DNA of 11,747 nucleotides from assembly GCA_017469605.1 (NCBI GenBank), contig JAFUGB010000187.1, positions 1 to 11,747 of the forward strand, read 5' to 3'. Both the position numbers and the translations under genes were made by a program. The notes under the pieces are model-generated. The model was given only the letters and a program-made list of their open reading frames with translations, was not told the DNA's origin and made no database searches. The DNA comes from Clostridia bacterium (GTDB lineage Bacteria > Bacillota > Clostridia > Christensenellales > Aristaeellaceae). Shown piece by piece: positions 1 through 6,086 of the stretch; within the stretch, counting starts at the first letter, position 1, and every line of letters starts with the position of its first letter.

Positions 1-25
1 CCATCTTTAATCGATGGTTTGTTTG
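1..25 (+). terminator. possible weak terminator hairpin at the window edge
   Basis: CCATC (1-5) can pair with GATGG (13-17) across a 7-base loop, followed by TTTGTTTG. The stem is only 5 bp here but may be longer to the left of the window. It could end a gene lying upstream. The T tract is interrupted by G, so this is a weak call. Confidence 0.22.
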
Positions 26-60
26 CTGTCCGCTTTTTTATAATTCATTGTTTCAAACTT

Positions 61-77
61 TTCTTCCCCGGGAAGAA
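61..77. repeat. 17-bp near-perfect palindrome
   Basis: TTCTTCCC, one C, then GGGAAGAA form 8-bp inverted arms around a single central base. A TATAAT lies at 39-44, which would place the palindrome a little downstream of that start point, but the matching -35 is poor. It could be an operator or a short RNA hairpin. Nothing in 78-216 looks like a gene: the open frame 48-326 runs through the promoter at 217-245, has no ribosome binding site and has no recognisable domain. Confidence 0.35.
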
Positions 78-216
78 AGCGCGTATCCTTCCCCTTCAAA
101 TCCCATTTTTTCGGGGTGGCCGGAGGTCACTGTGAAGCGGATATCGAACAAGGGATATGGGAAGTATCAGCAATATCGCGTGTTGCAGGCTGTTGTGGTA
201 AAATCCGCTTTGAATC

Positions 217-245
217 TTGAAAAAGCAGCGCTTTTAAGATATAAT
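217..245 (+). promoter_or_regulatory. sigma-A type promoter, copy 1 of a repeated element
   Basis: TTGAAA (217-222), a 17-bp spacer and a perfect TATAAT (240-245) make a near-consensus housekeeping promoter. It faces the acetyltransferase/methyltransferase group that starts at 399. The same boxes with the same spacing occur at 5071-5099. CGCTT (229-233) and AAGCG (249-253) form a dyad across the -10 with a 15-base gap, also present in copy 2, which may be an operator. Transcription would start near 252. Confidence 0.75.
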
Positions 246-251
246 AGCAAG

Positions 252-365
252 CGGTATGGCAGCCCGCGGTACAGTATTCCTCGGTGGATGGCTGTGAAGC
301 GGGCTTTCATTCTGAAGCGCGGTTAGCTTAGACTAACGCATGACGGTGTTTATATCGAAGAGCGG
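252..365 (+). promoter_or_regulatory. structured 5' leader, copy 1 of a repeated RNA element
   Basis: Stem 1 pairs AGCCCGC (261-267) with GCGGGCT (299-305). Inside it ACAG (271-274) pairs with CTGT (292-295), and TCC/GGA closes a small apical loop. Sixteen bases later GTTAG (322-326) pairs with CTAAC (333-337) around a 6-base loop. The same two stems, with the same 16-base spacing, occur in copy 2 (5117-5193), while loops and flanks differ. There is no U tract, so the RNA probably continues into the gene at 399. It matches no riboswitch family I can name. A trans-acting small RNA is an alternative. Confidence 0.55.
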
Positions 366-398
366 CGCGTGAAAGGCAAAACGGAGGATGAGATATCA

Positions 399-1073
399 AT
401 GAGGAAGCTTCAGGGCCTGGCCCGCGATCAGGTGCGGGAAATCTCCCGCCGGATCGCGGAAGCGTTTTATGACTACAAATACAATGAAGCGGATATTGGC
501 CTGATCAAATACATCCCCTCCAAAGAGGCGATGTTCATCTATATCAACGCCATCGTACAGGCCGCCTACAGAAGCGGCGTGCTGTACACCACTTCGGATC
601 GCCAGGAAGGCTATCTGATGCTGTCCGGCGAGGGGGCCGGAGGGCGTATTGGGTTTGCTGACGGGATCAGGATGATCGCTGCTGAAAAGAAGGCGCTCGG
701 CGGGTTTGGAAACATGAAGAAATTCATCAACGCCTGCTTCTGTGATGGCGGAACGATCGAGACCCGCATGCGGAAAGGGAAGCGAAAGTTCCTGCGCGTC
801 GAAATGCTGGCTGTGCGGAAAGAATACCAGGGGCAGGGCTATATGCGGCAGATGATGGATTATGCTTACGGGATCGCGGAAAACCATCAGGTGCCGGTGA
901 TCCTGGATACAGACGACAAGGATAAAGCCGCCCGCTATGTGCATCTTGGCATGAAGCTTGACCGGGTGCGCAACTGCGGCGAGCGGTTCCATATGTATGA
1001 CCTGATCCGCGAACGCGATGGAAAAAAACAGTTGAGGGGGCGGAATGATGAATTTACATCTTGGCGACGTTGA
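399..1073 (+). CDS. GNAT family N-acetyltransferase
   Basis: A 224-residue protein whose second half carries a GNAT (acetyl-CoA dependent N-acyltransferase) core. A beta strand, VEMLAV (residues 134-139), leads into the acetyl-CoA pyrophosphate-binding loop EYQGQGYM (142-149), followed by a helix and the strand VPVILDTDD (165-173). The N-terminal ~110 residues are helical and not recognised; the acceptor substrate is unknown. I chose the ATG at 399 because GGAGG at 383-387 lies 11 bases upstream; a GTG at 369 in the same frame has no good ribosome binding site and lies close to the leader RNA. It is the first gene after the promoter at 217-245, and its end overlaps the next gene by 29 bases, so the two are probably translated together. 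Confidence 0.82.
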   Translation: MRKLQGLARDQVREISRRIAEAFYDYKYNEADIGLIKYIPSKEAMFIYINAIVQAAYRSGVLYTTSDRQEGYLMLSGEGAGGRIGFADGIRMIAAEKKALGGFGNMKKFINACFCDGGTIETRMRKGKRKFLRVEMLAVRKEYQGQGYMRQMMDYAYGIAENHQVPVILDTDDKDKAARYVHLGMKLDRVRNCGERFHMYDLIRERDGKKQLRGRNDEFTSWRR

Positions 1074-1833
1074 AGAAACAGCGCTGATTCCTCTTGCGGT
1101 ACGGGCAAATGAGAGCAAGAGAAAGAATGCCAGAATCCATGATCCCAAAGCAGTGGAGATCATTGACGCGCTTGGGATCGACACCAAGAACCTGGACAAG
1201 CTGGTCACGCATGAATGCGTCGTGGCGAGGACGATCCTGTTTGATGATCTTACAAAAGCGTATATCCGAAAAAACCCCGACGCGGTGTGCGTCAATCTTG
1301 GCTGCGGCCTGGATGACCGTTTTTCCCGCGTTGATAACGGGCGGATCTCCTGGTACAATGTTGATCTTCCCGACGCGATTGCTGTGAGAAAAAAGGTGTA
1401 CAGCGAAAGCGCCAGGCAGAAGATGATCGGATGCAGCGTCCTGGACGATCACTGGAGCGACAGCATTCCGAAGGAGAAGCCGGTGATCGTCGTGGCGGAA
1501 GGGCTGTTTATGTACTTCTCCCGGGAGCAGGTCTCCGCAATTCTCAACAGCCTGACCGCAAGCTTTTCGGAAGGGGTCCTTCTTGTGGAGCTGATGCGTC
1601 AGAAGATGATGAAAGAGGATCTGCATGATACCGTGAAGCATACCAACGCGACATTTGGATGGGGAATTGAAAAGACCGGGGAAGAGCTTACCCTGCTGAA
1701 CGGAGCGATTTCATTTGTAAGTGAAACGACCTTCTCCGAGCAGATGAAAAAGGGCAGGCTTATGAGCAGGATCCTGGGATCGATCATCGGGGACATGAAT
1801 AACCGTCTGTCCGTTTTTGAATGGAGCAGATAA
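1045..1833 (+). CDS. class I SAM-dependent methyltransferase, LCM/TcmP-type
   Basis: A 262-residue protein of the leucine carboxyl methyltransferase-like family (the PPM1/LCMT1/TcmP group), which transfers methyl groups from SAM usually to carboxyl or hydroxyl oxygens. The family N-terminus is seen as ETALIPLAVR (residues 11-20). The SAM-binding loop is VNLGCGLDDRF (83-93), the acidic strand YNVDLPD (104-110) should hold the SAM ribose, and AEGLFMYF (151-158) is the typical post-motif segment. GAGGGGG at 1034-1040 precedes the ATG at 1045; a second ATG follows at 1048. It overlaps the acetyltransferase gene by 29 bases and is related to the methyltransferase at 2595. The real substrate cannot be told from sequence; a small-molecule role is more likely than protein phosphatase methylation. 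Confidence 0.85.
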   Translation: MMNLHLGDVEETALIPLAVRANESKRKNARIHDPKAVEIIDALGIDTKNLDKLVTHECVVARTILFDDLTKAYIRKNPDAVCVNLGCGLDDRFSRVDNGRISWYNVDLPDAIAVRKKVYSESARQKMIGCSVLDDHWSDSIPKEKPVIVVAEGLFMYFSREQVSAILNSLTASFSEGVLLVELMRQKMMKEDLHDTVKHTNATFGWGIEKTGEELTLLNGAISFVSETTFSEQMKKGRLMSRILGSIIGDMNNRLSVFEWSR

Positions 1834-2084
1834 ACGGCAATCGCGCTGAAGCCGGCATCGGCGGTCGCTTTTAGCGTGATCTCCGTATGGAACGGATGGA
1901 TATGGAGCGTTCCTTCCGGCCATCCGCGCACAGGATCGGCAGATCGCTGCGGCCGTGCACGGTGTTTTGCTCCGGATACACGCGGCGACAAGCGGGGACG
2001 GCTGCTGCGTGGTATTCGGAGACAGGCAAACGCTCCCGGAAGAAGCCGTACGAAAGGCTAAGGGAAAATGCAGGAGGAGAAAAA
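1834..2084. other. 251-bp spacer without a supported gene
   Basis: All three forward frames are largely open here, as expected in G+C-rich DNA, but none has a ribosome binding site or a recognisable domain. The frame of the membrane protein at 2085 extends upstream to an ATG at 1887 with no Shine-Dalgarno and a basic, low-complexity sequence, so I do not count it. A nested inverted repeat sits at the start: ATCGCGCT (1840-1847) with AGCGTGAT (1873-1880), enclosing GCCG/CGGC (1851-1862), with a TTTT at 1869-1872. This might attenuate transcription after the methyltransferase gene. The spacer could be the remains of a lost gene. Confidence 0.4.
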
Positions 2085-2576
2085 ATGCTTGCTGTAAAAC
2101 TCATTTTGGAAGGTCTCGGGCTCGGCGCCCTGCTGGTTCTGATTTGCGCTGTCGGTATTCGGAACGGCGCCATTGGGATGATCCGTCTTTATGATCAAAA
2201 GGTGTGGGATCGCGTTATACAGCGGGGAATGATCACTGAAGACGCAATCAGGAAACGCAGTATCCGCTTCAAGAGCCTGTGCGTTCCGGGATATATGATC
2301 TATGTGCTTGTTTGCGTATACGCGATCAACGGCGCACGCGGGTTTCTGCCCGGCTTCTGGCAGGCGCTTGTGATCCTGTTCATCATGAACCTGATCGATC
2401 GGTTCCTGATCGATGGTTACTGGGTAGGCCATACCGATGCCTGGATTATCCCCGGCACGGAGGATTTGAGGCCGTATATCACGGCGAAGGACAAGCAGCG
2501 GAAATGGCTGACAGGCACAGCGGGGATGGCGGTGATCGCCGCCGTTCTTTCCGGCATCATGTGCCTGATCCTGTAA
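2085..2576 (+). CDS. small integral membrane protein, function unknown
   Basis: A 163-residue protein with about four predicted membrane segments: residues roughly 4-24, 65-85, 90-107 and 143-163. Between the last two is a polar stretch with YWVGHTDAWIIPGTEDLRPY (about 118-137), rich in Trp, His and acidic residues, which may face a ligand or partner. No known domain is recognised; similar unnamed proteins are, to my knowledge, common in Clostridia. The start at 2085 is fixed by AGGAGG at 2072-2077 eight bases upstream, although the frame is open further 5'. It ends 18 bases before the second LCM-type methyltransferase, so these two are very likely co-transcribed and the protein may act with it. 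Confidence 0.75.
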   Translation: MLAVKLILEGLGLGALLVLICAVGIRNGAIGMIRLYDQKVWDRVIQRGMITEDAIRKRSIRFKSLCVPGYMIYVLVCVYAINGARGFLPGFWQALVILFIMNLIDRFLIDGYWVGHTDAWIIPGTEDLRPYITAKDKQRKWLTGTAGMAVIAAVLSGIMCLIL

Positions 2577-2594
2577 TAAAGCGAGGGAGCGCCC

Positions 2595-3431
2595 ATGAAG
2601 AAATATCACATTGAAAAGAATACCGCGCAGGAAACGCTGGTCATTCCCCTGTACGGACGAAAGATTTGTTCCGAGCGCTTTCCGCAGCTGTTCAGCGACC
2701 CGGAAGCGGAGCGGATCTGCGCCATGCTGGACTATGACTTTGCCGAAAAGGGAAAGAAAATGGAAAGCAAGGCCGGGCTGTTTGGCGCGCTGGAGGTGGC
2801 CCAGCGCCAATACGACATCGGCTGCGAGGTGAAGGCGTATCTGAAAGCACATCCGAAGGCCGCCGTGGTCAATCTTGGCTGCGGCCTGGACGATACCTTC
2901 CATAAATGCGATAACGGGACCTGCAGGGGCTACAACATCGATATGCCGGACGTGATCGCCGTCCGGAATGAACTGATCCCCGCCGGGGATCGGGAGAAAA
3001 ACCTGGGCTTTGATTTGAACGACGACGCCTGGATGGCGGAGATCGACGCCGCGGACGGCGCGGTATTCTACGCGACGGGCGTGTTTTACTATTTCAGAAC
3101 AGCGGACGTAAAGAGGCTGTTTCAGAAGATGGCCAAGCGCTTCCCCGGGGCCGTGCTGGCCTTTGACGCCTGCAACCGGCGCGGGGCGAAGCTGATGACC
3201 AAGACCTGGCTGAAGGAAGCGGGCATTTCAAGCGTTGACGCTCTTTTCTCATTGGAAGACACCGCGGAGCTGAAAGCATGGAGCGCGGATTTTTCCTCGG
3301 TCACATCCAAAAGCTATATGCGCGGATACCGGGATATCTATGGGGACGTGGGCGCTTTCTATAAGCTGATGATCCGCTTCTGCGACAGCCTGGTGAAAAT
3401 GGTGATCGTGCGGATTGAATTCAAAAAATGA
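2595..3431 (+). CDS. class I SAM-dependent methyltransferase, LCM/TcmP-type (second copy)
   Basis: A 278-residue protein of the same family as the one at 1045-1833. The family N-terminus is QETLVIPLYGR (residues 12-22). The SAM-binding loop is VNLGCGLDDTF (92-102), the ribose-binding acidic strand YNIDMPD (113-119), and the post-motif segment ATGVFYYF (160-167). These align one for one with the first copy, but the remainder differs widely, so the pair are old paralogs rather than a recent duplication and probably have different substrates. GAGGGAG at 2584-2590 precedes the ATG at 2595. It is the last gene of the first group; no clear terminator follows before the secreted-protein promoter region. 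Confidence 0.86.
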   Translation: MKKYHIEKNTAQETLVIPLYGRKICSERFPQLFSDPEAERICAMLDYDFAEKGKKMESKAGLFGALEVAQRQYDIGCEVKAYLKAHPKAAVVNLGCGLDDTFHKCDNGTCRGYNIDMPDVIAVRNELIPAGDREKNLGFDLNDDAWMAEIDAADGAVFYATGVFYYFRTADVKRLFQKMAKRFPGAVLAFDACNRRGAKLMTKTWLKEAGISSVDALFSLEDTAELKAWSADFSSVTSKSYMRGYRDIYGDVGAFYKLMIRFCDSLVKMVIVRIEFKK

Positions 3432-3453
3432 CAAAAGCAAAAAGCGCTTCAAA

Positions 3454-3484
3454 CTTTAAGCTTTCTTTAAACTTTCTTTGATAG
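3454..3484 (+). promoter_or_regulatory. 11-bp direct repeats upstream of the secreted protein gene
   Basis: CTTTAAGCTTT (3454-3464), CTTTAAACTTT (3465-3475) and a partial third unit, CTTTGATAG (3476-3484), sit head to tail at 11-bp spacing, about one helical turn. Such repeats are typical binding sites of OmpR/PhoB-type response regulators. The second unit contains TTTAAA (3466-3471), and a poor -10 (CATTGT, 3490-3495) lies 18 bp on, which would fit an activator-dependent promoter. The regulator is not in this window. Confidence 0.45.
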
Positions 3485-3495
3485 CATCGCATTGT

Positions 3496-3523
3496 CAGGA
3501 GAGGAAAGCTCCTGCAAAGGAGG
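3496..3523 (+). promoter_or_regulatory. two competing hairpins over a Shine-Dalgarno sequence
   Basis: CAGGAG (3496-3501) can pair with CTCCTG (3509-3514). Alternatively CTCCT (3509-3513) can pair with AGGAG (3518-3522), closed by the GNRA tetraloop GCAA; that AGGAG is part of the Shine-Dalgarno AAAGGAGG (3516-3523) of the gene at 3532. The two folds share CTCCT and exclude each other: the upstream fold frees the ribosome binding site and the downstream one hides it. Confidence 0.5.
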
Positions 3524-3531
3524 AAACCACG

Positions 3532-4965
3532 ATGAAGAAGCTTCTTGCTGTTTTGATGGCTTTGATGCTGATATTGACTACAGCTTTTGCGTTTGCCGAG
3601 GGCAACCCGCCCGGCGATCCCCCTTCCGGAATGATGGGCACGCCGCCTGACGGCAATCCGCCTGGCGATCCGCCCACCGGCGGCATGGGCATGCCTCCCG
3701 AGGGCAAGGGCGGCGGGTTTGGCGGCGGCACCCCGCCAGGCGGAAGCACCGCGTCCTTTGAATATACCGCGTCCGCCGAAATCACCGAAGCGGCGTCTGT
3801 ATCCGGCGAAGCCTACGCCACTGAAACGGTGGACGAAAGCGCGCTGATCGTAAATACCGCCGAGGACGTGACGCTGGACGGCGTCACCGTATCCAAGGCC
3901 GGCGATTCCAACGGCGGCGACAACTGCAACTTTTACGGTCTTAACGCCGCGCTGCTGGTAATGGGCGGCTCCACCGCCACCATCACGAACGCTGTCATCA
4001 CCTCCGACGCTTCGGGCGCCAACGGCGTGTTCAGCTACGGCGGCAACGGCGGGCAGAACGGCGCTGCGGGCGACGGCACCACCGTGATCATCTCCGATTC
4101 CACCATTACCACCACCGGCAACGGCTCGGGCGGCATCATGACCACCGGCGGCGGGATCACCTATGCCAACAACCTGGCTGTGACCACCAGCGGCGGTTCC
4201 TCCGCGCCCATTCGCACCGACCGCGGCGGCGGTACCGTGGTGGTGGACGGCGGCACCTATACCTCCAATGGCCTGGGCTCCCCCGCCATCTATTCCACCG
4301 CTGATATTACTGTCAGCAACGCTGCACTGGTTTCCAACCTGTCCGAGGGCGTGTGCATCGAGGGCAAGAACGCTATCACCCTCATTGACTGCGACATGAC
4401 CGCCAACAATACCGCCATGAACGGCAACGCCACCTTCCTGGACACCATTATGATCTACCAGTCCATGAGCGGCGACGCCGACAGCGGCACCTCTTCCTTC
4501 ACCATGACCGGCGGCAGTTTGACCAGCAAAAGCGGCCACATGTTCCACGTGACCAACACCAACGCCGTGATCACCCTGTCCGGCGTGACGCTGAACAACG
4601 AAGGCAGCGATATTCTGCTCTCGGTATGCGACGACGGCTGGAGCGGGGCGGCCAACATCGCCACGCTGAACGCCGACGGGCAGGCGCTTCAGGGCACGCT
4701 GCTTGTGGGCGATGATTCCACGCTGAACCTGAACCTTTCCAATGGCAGCAGCTTTGAAGGAACTGTCAGCGGCGAAATCACCAATGCCAAGGGCGCCGTG
4801 GTTTCCACGGAAGCAGGTACGGTAAACGTGACCCTGGACGAAAATAGCACCTGGACGCTGACCGCCGATACCCATATCACCGCCTTCAGCGGAAATGCTG
4901 AAAATGTGATCGGCAATGGCCATACGCTGTATGTCAACGGTACAGCTTTGACCAGAACAGAATAA
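3532..4965 (+). CDS. secreted Pro/Gly-rich beta-helix protein
   Basis: A 477-residue exported protein. Residues 1-22 are a clear signal peptide (lysines, a hydrophobic Leu/Met/Ala core, then AFA-FA before EG). Residues 24-70 are rich in Pro, Gly and Met, including two 17-residue tandem units, and look like a flexible cell-wall spacer. From about residue 80 the protein is Thr/Ser/Asn/Gly-rich with short repeated strands such as DVTLDGVTVSK and ATITNAVITS, typical of right-handed parallel beta-helix (pectin lyase-like fold) surface proteins. Similar unnamed proteins are common in gut Clostridia. No LPXTG motif, membrane anchor or catalytic motif is seen. The start at 3532 is set by AAAGGAGG 8 bases upstream and by the signal peptide; a longer in-frame start at 3478 lacks both. 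It is a single-gene unit with its own terminator. Confidence 0.85.
   Translation: MKKLLAVLMALMLILTTAFAFAEGNPPGDPPSGMMGTPPDGNPPGDPPTGGMGMPPEGKGGGFGGGTPPGGSTASFEYTASAEITEAASVSGEAYATETVDESALIVNTAEDVTLDGVTVSKAGDSNGGDNCNFYGLNAALLVMGGSTATITNAVITSDASGANGVFSYGGNGGQNGAAGDGTTVIISDSTITTTGNGSGGIMTTGGGITYANNLAVTTSGGSSAPIRTDRGGGTVVVDGGTYTSNGLGSPAIYSTADITVSNAALVSNLSEGVCIEGKNAITLIDCDMTANNTAMNGNATFLDTIMIYQSMSGDADSGTSSFTMTGGSLTSKSGHMFHVTNTNAVITLSGVTLNNEGSDILLSVCDDGWSGAANIATLNADGQALQGTLLVGDDSTLNLNLSNGSSFEGTVSGEITNAKGAVVSTEAGTVNVTLDENSTWTLTADTHITAFSGNAENVIGNGHTLYVNGTALTRTE
3601..3702 (+). repeat. two 51-bp tandem repeats coding for a Pro/Gly-rich unit
   Basis: Bases 3601-3651 and 3652-3702 encode GNPPGDPPSGMMGTPPD and GNPPGDPPTGGMGMPPE, an in-frame duplication of 17 residues right after the signal peptide. 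Many differences are in third codon positions, so the duplication is not recent. Copy number may vary between strains. Confidence 0.8.
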
Positions 4966-4976
4966 AATCAATTTCT

Positions 4977-5006
4977 GGCGCTGTCCAAATTCGGCAGCGC
5001 CTTTTT
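4977..5006 (+). terminator. intrinsic terminator after the secreted protein gene
   Basis: GGCGCTG (4977-4983) pairs perfectly with CAGCGCC (4995-5001) around an 11-base loop, followed at once by TTTTT (5002-5006). It lies 11 bases after the stop codon at 4965. Confidence 0.88.
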
Positions 5007-5070
5007 ATACTTTTTGCGGCCGGTGCATCGTACCTCAACACAAATAGCCGCGGTCAATTTGCTGATTTCC

Positions 5071-5099
5071 TTGAAAAACAAACGCTTATAAGGTATAAT
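5071..5099 (+). promoter_or_regulatory. sigma-A type promoter, copy 2 of a repeated element
   Basis: TTGAAA (5071-5076), a 17-bp spacer and TATAAT (5094-5099) repeat the boxes and spacing of 217-245. CGCTT (5083-5087) and AAGCG (5103-5107) form the same dyad across the -10 with the same 15-base gap. It drives the operon that starts at 5337. No gene lies between the terminator at 5006 and 5337. Confidence 0.77.
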
Positions 5100-5105
5100 A
5101 GTAAG

Positions 5106-5270
5106 CGAAGACTAACAGCCCGCGATACAGCATTCCAGGGAGGATGGCTGTGCGGCGGGCTATTCATTCGGCGCACGGTTAGACACCTCTAACAGTGTGA
5201 AGATTGGTGGTGTTCACGAATGAACACCGAAGCCGGGACAATCCAACGATTGTGGACATCGGCTCCGGCC
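5106..5270 (+). promoter_or_regulatory. structured 5' leader, copy 2, with extra hairpins
   Basis: Stem 1 pairs AGCCCGC (5117-5123) with GCGGGCT (5155-5161) and ACAGC (5127-5131) with GCTGT (5147-5151); here a C-G pair replaces the T-G wobble of copy 1. Stem 2 pairs GTTAG (5178-5182) with CTAAC (5189-5193). A further CTAAC at 5112-5116 could compete for GTTAG. Beyond the shared part come GGTGTTCA/TGAACACC (5209-5228, CGAA loop) and ACAATC/GATTGT (5238-5253, CAAC loop), the latter possibly inside GCCGG/CCGGC (5232-5269). There is no U tract, so this is probably a leader read into the gene at 5337 and not a terminator. The family is not recognised. Confidence 0.57.
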
Positions 5271-5336
5271 GTGCCCATTGCGGTTCTATGGCGAACCCCA
5301 TGAAAAGATGAAAGCATTCATAAGGAGGGCGGTAGA

Positions 5337-6086
5337 ATGGAATCTGAAAAAAAAGCCAGGAAGCTTATGATAATCGGCATCGTCGGGTGCCTGCTGTATG
5401 TGCTGGGCGATTTTCTGTACGCGGCCACGGGAAAGGGCCAGACCACCGAAACCATTGGTATGTTTACCAAGGTCGCCTATCTGGACATGGCCACATGGCG
5501 CATGTGGGTCAGCATTTTCTGCGGCTTTGCAGGGACGGTCCTCTATTATATGGGATTCCATCAGATGTACGGGCTGCTGAAGCTCCATGTAACTGCGCCG
5601 AAAAAACAGATCTGGGTCAGGCTGTTTCATGTGGCGTACATCCTGGGCACGGTGGCCTGGGCCTGGGTGCACGCCATGTTCATGACGGATGCGCTGATTT
5701 TCAAATACGTGTACCAGGCATACGGAGAGATGCAGACGGCGGCGGACATTGCAAACAGGGTGCTCTACGCCAACGCGCCGGGCATGCTGGTTGCCTATAT
5801 CCTGTGCGATCTTGGCCTGACCGTCACCATGATCACGATGGTGTGGAAACGGATCATTCCGCTCAGAAGCACCGGTGCGAGGATCGCCGCGACGCTGTGC
5901 AATCCGATCATGCTGGCAGGCGTTGTGGGCAATCTTGCAGCCCTCCTCCCCTGGCCCATCAATCAGCTGGATCACGGCACGGAATCCTTCGGGCACGCGC
6001 TGGTTCTGCTGCTTGGGCTGGTCCTGCTTCAGAATATGGTTAAAAAGGAGGAAATCCCAAATGAAGCTCAGTATCAAGGAATTTGA
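5337..6086 (+). CDS. multispanning membrane protein, possibly DUF6796-like
   Basis: A 249-residue integral membrane protein with about six or seven hydrophobic segments: residues roughly 10-31, 57-80, 94-118, 147-170, 182-206 and 219-236. Features such as GDFLYAA (24-30), the polar HVAYILGTVAWAWVHA region (98-113), and GNLAALLPWP (198-207) recall proteins labelled DUF6796, of unknown function; this is from memory and not certain. AAGGAGGG at 5322-5329 fixes the ATG at 5337. It is the first gene behind the second leader element, and its last 26 bases overlap the next gene, so it is probably translationally coupled to the methyltransferase. A transport or sensor role cannot be told apart from sequence. 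Confidence 0.78.
   Translation: MESEKKARKLMIIGIVGCLLYVLGDFLYAATGKGQTTETIGMFTKVAYLDMATWRMWVSIFCGFAGTVLYYMGFHQMYGLLKLHVTAPKKQIWVRLFHVAYILGTVAWAWVHAMFMTDALIFKYVYQAYGEMQTAADIANRVLYANAPGMLVAYILCDLGLTVTMITMVWKRIIPLRSTGARIAATLCNPIMLAGVVGNLAALLPWPINQLDHGTESFGHALVLLLGLVLLQNMVKKEEIPNEAQYQGI

Noticed and set aside
288..324. A 12-codon frame (MAVKRAFILKRG) that has a counterpart of the same length in copy 2 (MAVRRAIHSAHG, 5144-5182)
   Set aside because: The ATG lies inside the RNA stem, with GG/GGAGG touching the ATG instead of a spaced ribosome binding site, and the shared TAG is part of the conserved GTTAG stem. The shared length is explained by the RNA structure. A leader peptide is not fully excluded.
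48..326. 92-codon plus-strand frame at the left end
   Set aside because: It has no ribosome binding site, no recognisable domain, and runs through a near-perfect promoter and an RNA stem; its last 12 codons are the leader element.
396..1358. 320-codon minus-strand frame across the acetyltransferase and methyltransferase
   Set aside because: It covers the overlap of two well-supported plus-strand genes, with no ribosome binding site or domain of its own.
3421..4971. 516-codon minus-strand frame opposite the secreted protein
   Set aside because: It is the antisense of a Gly/Thr/Asn-rich gene, which naturally gives an open reverse frame; the plus strand has the signal peptide, ribosome binding site and terminator.
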